From JAHRAW01 sp965249835 (GTDB taxonomy: Bacteria > Pseudomonadota > Gammaproteobacteria > Arenicellales > Poriferihabitantaceae), in the NCBI GenBank assembly GCA_965249835.1, contig CBDFMY010000003.1:1302001-1366000 (forward strand): a DNA stretch of 64,000 nt, given 5' to 3'. The stretch's first letter is position 1. Every line of letters begins with the position of its first letter. Below the pieces are notes generated by a model. It worked only from the letters and a program-made list of their open reading frames with translations. It was not told where the DNA came from and ran no database searches. The position numbers and the translations under genes are program-made. Shown piece by piece: positions 60,959 to 64,000 of the stretch.

Positions 60959-63900
60959 ATGAAGCCGCAAGAAAACACCCCGCACAAAGACCAATGGGAA
61001 TTCTGGATCGACCGTGGCGGCACGTTCACCGATGTGGCGGCGCGGCAGCCAAACGGCGAGGTAATCACCCATAAACTGTTGTCGGAAAATCCTCGGCAGT
61101 ATCAGGACGCGGCGATTCAGGGCATCAAAGATATTCTCGCCGCAGCCGGGCTTGCGGTCGGCACTGATGATGCGTTGCCGAGCGCGCACATCAAAGCGGT
61201 CAAGATGGGCACCACCGTGGCTACCAACGCTCTGCTGGAACGTCAGGGCGAGCGCACCTTGCTGGTGACCACGCGCGGATTTGCCGACGCGCTTCGCATC
61301 GGTTATCAGGCGCGTCCCGACTTGTTCGCGTTGCATGTCAAATTGCCGGAAATTTTATACGGCGCGGTGCTTGAGATCGACGAGCGCATCAACGCCGCCG
61401 GCGAAGTGCTGACTGCGCTGGATGCGGCTGCTGCGAAACGCGGGTTGGAACGGTTTTATAACGACGGCTACCGCGCCGCCGCCATCGTTTTGATGCACGG
61501 TTACCGCTATCATGATCACGAACACGCGCTCGCCGAAATCGCGCGCGAAGTCGGTTTCACGCAAGTGTCGGTCAGTCACATCGTCAGCCCGCTGATGAAA
61601 CTTGTGTCTCGCGGCGACACCACCGTGGTGGATGCGTATCTCTCGCCGATTCTGCGTCGTTATGTCGATCAAGTAGCATCGCAAATGCCGAAGTTGAAAG
61701 AGTTGGGCGGCCGGTTGATGTTCATGCGCTCCAGCGGCGGGTTGACCGACGCCGGTTTTTTTCAGGGCAAGGACGCGGTTCTTTCCGGTCCGGCCGGCGG
61801 CGTGGTGGGAATGGCGCGAGTGTCGGAAGCGGCCGGCTTCCAACGCGTCATCGGTTTTGATATGGGCGGCACCTCCACCGATGTCAGCCATTACAACGGC
61901 GAGTCGGGTCACGGAGAATTTGAACGAACCTTTGAAACCGAAGTGGCCGGCGTGCGACTGCGCGCGCCGATGCTGTTGATTCACACCGTGGCTGCCGGCG
62001 GCGGATCTATTTTGCATTTTGACGGTGCACGTTATCGCGTTGGTCCCGACTCGGCCGGCGCGCATCCGGGTCCGGCGTGTTATCGAAACGGCGGACAATT
62101 AACCATCACCGACTGCAATGTCATGCTGGGCAAACTCCAGCCCGACTTGTTTCCGCAAGTGTTCGGCGCCGATGCTGATGAAGCGTTGGACGCGCGCGTG
62201 GTGAAAAAGAAATTTTCCGAACTGGCGGCCGACATTCAATCCCAACTCGCTCAATCCCAACTTACCCAATCCAAAGGCGAAACTCAGCGCACGGCGGAAT
62301 CGGTGGCAACGGGATTCCTCGCCATCGCGGTGGAAAACATGGCAAACGCCATCAAAAAGATTTCGGTGCAGCGCGGCTACGATGTCTCCGAATATACCCT
62401 GTGTTGCTTTGGCGGCGCCGGCGGACAGCATGCCTGTTTGGTTGCCGATGCGCTGGCGATGAAGCGCATTTTGATTCATCCGTGCGCGGGAGTGCTGTCG
62501 GCTTACGGCATGGGGTTGGCTGACACCGTGGTGGGTCGACAACAGGCAGTAGAGGCAACGCTTGATCGCAAATTACTGGACACGCTTGATGATGAATTGA
62601 ATCGATTGCAACTCGAAGGCGTGGATGAATTAATAGATCAGGGCGCCCATGAAAAATATAGCGTGGAAGGCGATGGTCTGGTTTTTCGGCGCTTGCTGCA
62701 CATCCGTTATCACGGCTCCGACACGGCGCTGGTGGTAAATCACGGCGCAATGAAAAAAGTGGTGTCGGGGTTTGAGCGACTGCATCGCATGCGATTTGGT
62801 TTTATCTCGCCGGAAAAAAGTTTGGTGGTGGAATCGATCGAGGTGGAAGTAATCAAAGCCGCGCGTCCGTCCAGCATGGTCAATCGCGTCAACACCGCCG
62901 ATGACGACACCGCGCTTCAACCCGATGCGGTAAGAAAATGTTATCTGGATGGCCGCTGGCAATTCTGTCCCTTTTATCATCGCAGCACGTTAAGGGCCGA
63001 CGAGTTTGTGGAGGGACCTGCGGTAATTCTCGACCCCACCAGTGCCATCGTGGTGGAGCCCGGGTGGGGCGCGTTGCTGACCGCCGATAACAACCTGATA
63101 CTGGAGCGCAGACAAGCGCGCACCCGGGAACGCGCAGTGGGAACCGAAGTGGATCCGGTCATGCTCGAGATCTTCAACAATCTTTTCATGTCCATCGCCG
63201 AGCAGATGGGCTCGGTGCTGGAGAACACCGCGGCGTCGGTCAACATCAAGGAGCGGTTGGATTTTTCCTGCGCGATTTTTGATCCGGACGGTGCGTTGGT
63301 TGCCAATGCGCCGCACATGCCGGTGCATCTCGGCTCCATGGGCGAGAGCATTAAAACCGTGATTCGTGAACGCGCCGGCAACATCAACTCCGGCGACGCC
63401 TACATTCTCAACGCGCCCTATAACGGCGGCACGCACTTGCCGGATGTGACCATCATCAAGCCGGTGTTCGCCGATGATGAAAAATTATTGTTTTATGTCG
63501 CCTCGCGTGGCCATCACGCCGACATCGGTGGCAAGACGCCCGGCTCGGCGCCGGCCGATTCCACCAGCATTGAAGAAGAGGGCGTGATTATCGACAACTT
63601 CACACTGGTGGAGAACGACCACTTCCGCGAAAAAGAAATTCACCAGTTGTTAACCAGCGGTCGTTGGCCGGCACGCAATCCGCAGATGAACATCGCCGAC
63701 TTCAAGGCGCAGTTGGCGGCTTGCGAAAAAGGCGCGCAGGAATTGATCAGCATGACCGCGCATTATGGTGTCGATACCGTCCACGCTTATATGCGGCATG
63801 TGCAGGACAACGCCGAGGAATCGGTGCGGCGCGTGCTCGGCGTATTAAATGACGGCGAGTTCACATATCAGATGGATGACGGCGCGCAGATTTGCGCTGC

Positions 63901-64000
63901 CATAAAAGTGAATCGCAAACAACGCACCGCGACGGTCGACTTCACCGGCACCAGCGCACAGCACCCGGGCAATTTCAACGCGCCCGAAGCGGTGGTGCGC
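60959..64000 (+). CDS. 5-oxoprolinase / hydantoinase A-B fusion (partial, runs off the window)
   Basis: ATP-dependent enzyme opening 5-oxoproline to glutamate, part of glutathione turnover; close relatives act on hydantoins or acetone-type substrates. 1014 codons are present from the ATG at 60959 without a stop. The HyuA half has the N-terminal DRGGTFTD ATP motif, KMGTTVATNALLERQG, and the central GFDMGGTSTDVSHY motif. The HyuB half starts near VDPVMLEIFNNLF and includes ANAPHMPVHLGSMGES and NAPYNGGTHLPDVT. A full fusion is about 1200 residues, so 150-200 are missing. gshB lies on the same strand 6 kb upstream, and a duplicate of this gene's 5' end lies at 57011-57169. Confidence 0.93.
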   Translation, partial: MKPQENTPHKDQWEFWIDRGGTFTDVAARQPNGEVITHKLLSENPRQYQDAAIQGIKDILAAAGLAVGTDDALPSAHIKAVKMGTTVATNALLERQGERTLLVTTRGFADALRIGYQARPDLFALHVKLPEILYGAVLEIDERINAAGEVLTALDAAAAKRGLERFYNDGYRAAAIVLMHGYRYHDHEHALAEIAREVGFTQVSVSHIVSPLMKLVSRGDTTVVDAYLSPILRRYVDQVASQMPKLKELGGRLMFMRSSGGLTDAGFFQGKDAVLSGPAGGVVGMARVSEAAGFQRVIGFDMGGTSTDVSHYNGESGHGEFERTFETEVAGVRLRAPMLLIHTVAAGGGSILHFDGARYRVGPDSAGAHPGPACYRNGGQLTITDCNVMLGKLQPDLFPQVFGADADEALDARVVKKKFSELAADIQSQLAQSQLTQSKGETQRTAESVATGFLAIAVENMANAIKKISVQRGYDVSEYTLCCFGGAGGQHACLVADALAMKRILIHPCAGVLSAYGMGLADTVVGRQQAVEATLDRKLLDTLDDELNRLQLEGVDELIDQGAHEKYSVEGDGLVFRRLLHIRYHGSDTALVVNHGAMKKVVSGFERLHRMRFGFISPEKSLVVESIEVEVIKAARPSSMVNRVNTADDDTALQPDAVRKCYLDGRWQFCPFYHRSTLRADEFVEGPAVILDPTSAIVVEPGWGALLTADNNLILERRQARTRERAVGTEVDPVMLEIFNNLFMSIAEQMGSVLENTAASVNIKERLDFSCAIFDPDGALVANAPHMPVHLGSMGESIKTVIRERAGNINSGDAYILNAPYNGGTHLPDVTIIKPVFADDEKLLFYVASRGHHADIGGKTPGSAPADSTSIEEEGVIIDNFTLVENDHFREKEIHQLLTSGRWPARNPQMNIADFKAQLAACEKGAQELISMTAHYGVDTVHAYMRHVQDNAEESVRRVLGVLNDGEFTYQMDDGAQICAAIKVNRKQRTATVDFTGTSAQHPGNFNAPEAVVR

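Noticed and set aside
1..64000. tRNA, rRNA, CRISPR array, replication origin or prophage
   Set aside because: I looked for cloverleaf ends, rRNA core sequences, spacer arrays, DnaA-box clusters and phage structural genes and saw none; short tRNA-like structures could still have been missed without a scan.

Overview
The window comes from a diderm (Gram-negative) bacterium, most likely a gammaproteobacterium. Supporting evidence: a complete meso-diaminopimelate type division and cell wall (dcw) cluster ending in lpxC, plus mnmG, hemW, a YaeH/DUF3461 protein, glutathione reductase and glutathione synthetase. Core genes are GC-rich. Accessory genes (27.1-29.1 kb, 54.8-56.9 kb, 60.1-60.7 kb) are clearly AT-richer and look acquired. 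No rRNA or tRNA gene was recognised. The lineage and lifestyle (for example marine or host-associated) cannot be settled from sequence alone.

Layout. 0-6.5 kb: the 3' end of an unrecognised gene, mnmG, hemW (-), an orphan ParA-like ATPase (-) and gor. 7.0-25.1 kb: the dcw cluster mraZ-rsmH-ftsL-ftsI-murE-murF-mraY-murD-ftsW-murG-murC-murB-ftsQ-ftsA-ftsZ-lpxC, tightly packed with many 4-bp ATGA overlaps. It is driven by a strong sigma70-like promoter carrying a candidate MraZ operator; ddl is absent from its usual place. 25.1-30.1 kb: an island of repeats, an IS4-type and an IS5-type element, and between them a secreted protein made of seven 19-residue cysteine repeats. 30.1-32.1 kb: a shell-less encapsulated-ferritin homologue followed by two Fe(II)/2-oxoglutarate oxygenases. 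32.9-38.8 kb: a dipeptide/oligopeptide-type ABC importer with a Tat-type binding protein and a fused double ATPase, then a YaeH-like protein. 39.8-49.6 kb: an MFS carrier, a CoA ligase and acylating aldehyde dehydrogenase pair resembling the sulfoacetate pathway (SauT/SauS), a tripartite tricarboxylate transporter (TctCBA) and a class V aminotransferase. 49.8-54.8 kb: an MFS carrier, enoyl-CoA hydratase, propionyl-CoA synthetase and gshB. 54.8-64 kb: an accessory hotspot, then a 5-oxoprolinase running off the end.

The hotspot is the most interesting part. The 3' end of gshB (219 bp) and the 5' end of the 5-oxoprolinase gene (129 bp, identical) are each present twice. The order is full gshB - cargo 1 - oxoprolinase fragment - gshB fragment - cargo 2 - full oxoprolinase, which is what a tandem duplication of the gshB/oxoprolinase junction would leave. 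Cargo 1 is a beta-class DNA methyltransferase followed 5 bp later by an endonuclease III-like (HhH-GPD) protein with a C-terminal four-cysteine iron-sulfur motif, a candidate glycosylase-type restriction system. Cargo 2 is a Panacea-domain toxin-antitoxin-like pair plus a frameshifted secreted-protein gene and a structured, possibly RNA-coding block.

Nearly every intergenic gap is filled by a mosaic of recurrent non-coding repeat families (called A, B, G, H and I here), many with hairpins and several ending in terminator-like T tracts. They sit directly against gene ends and flank the mobile elements.
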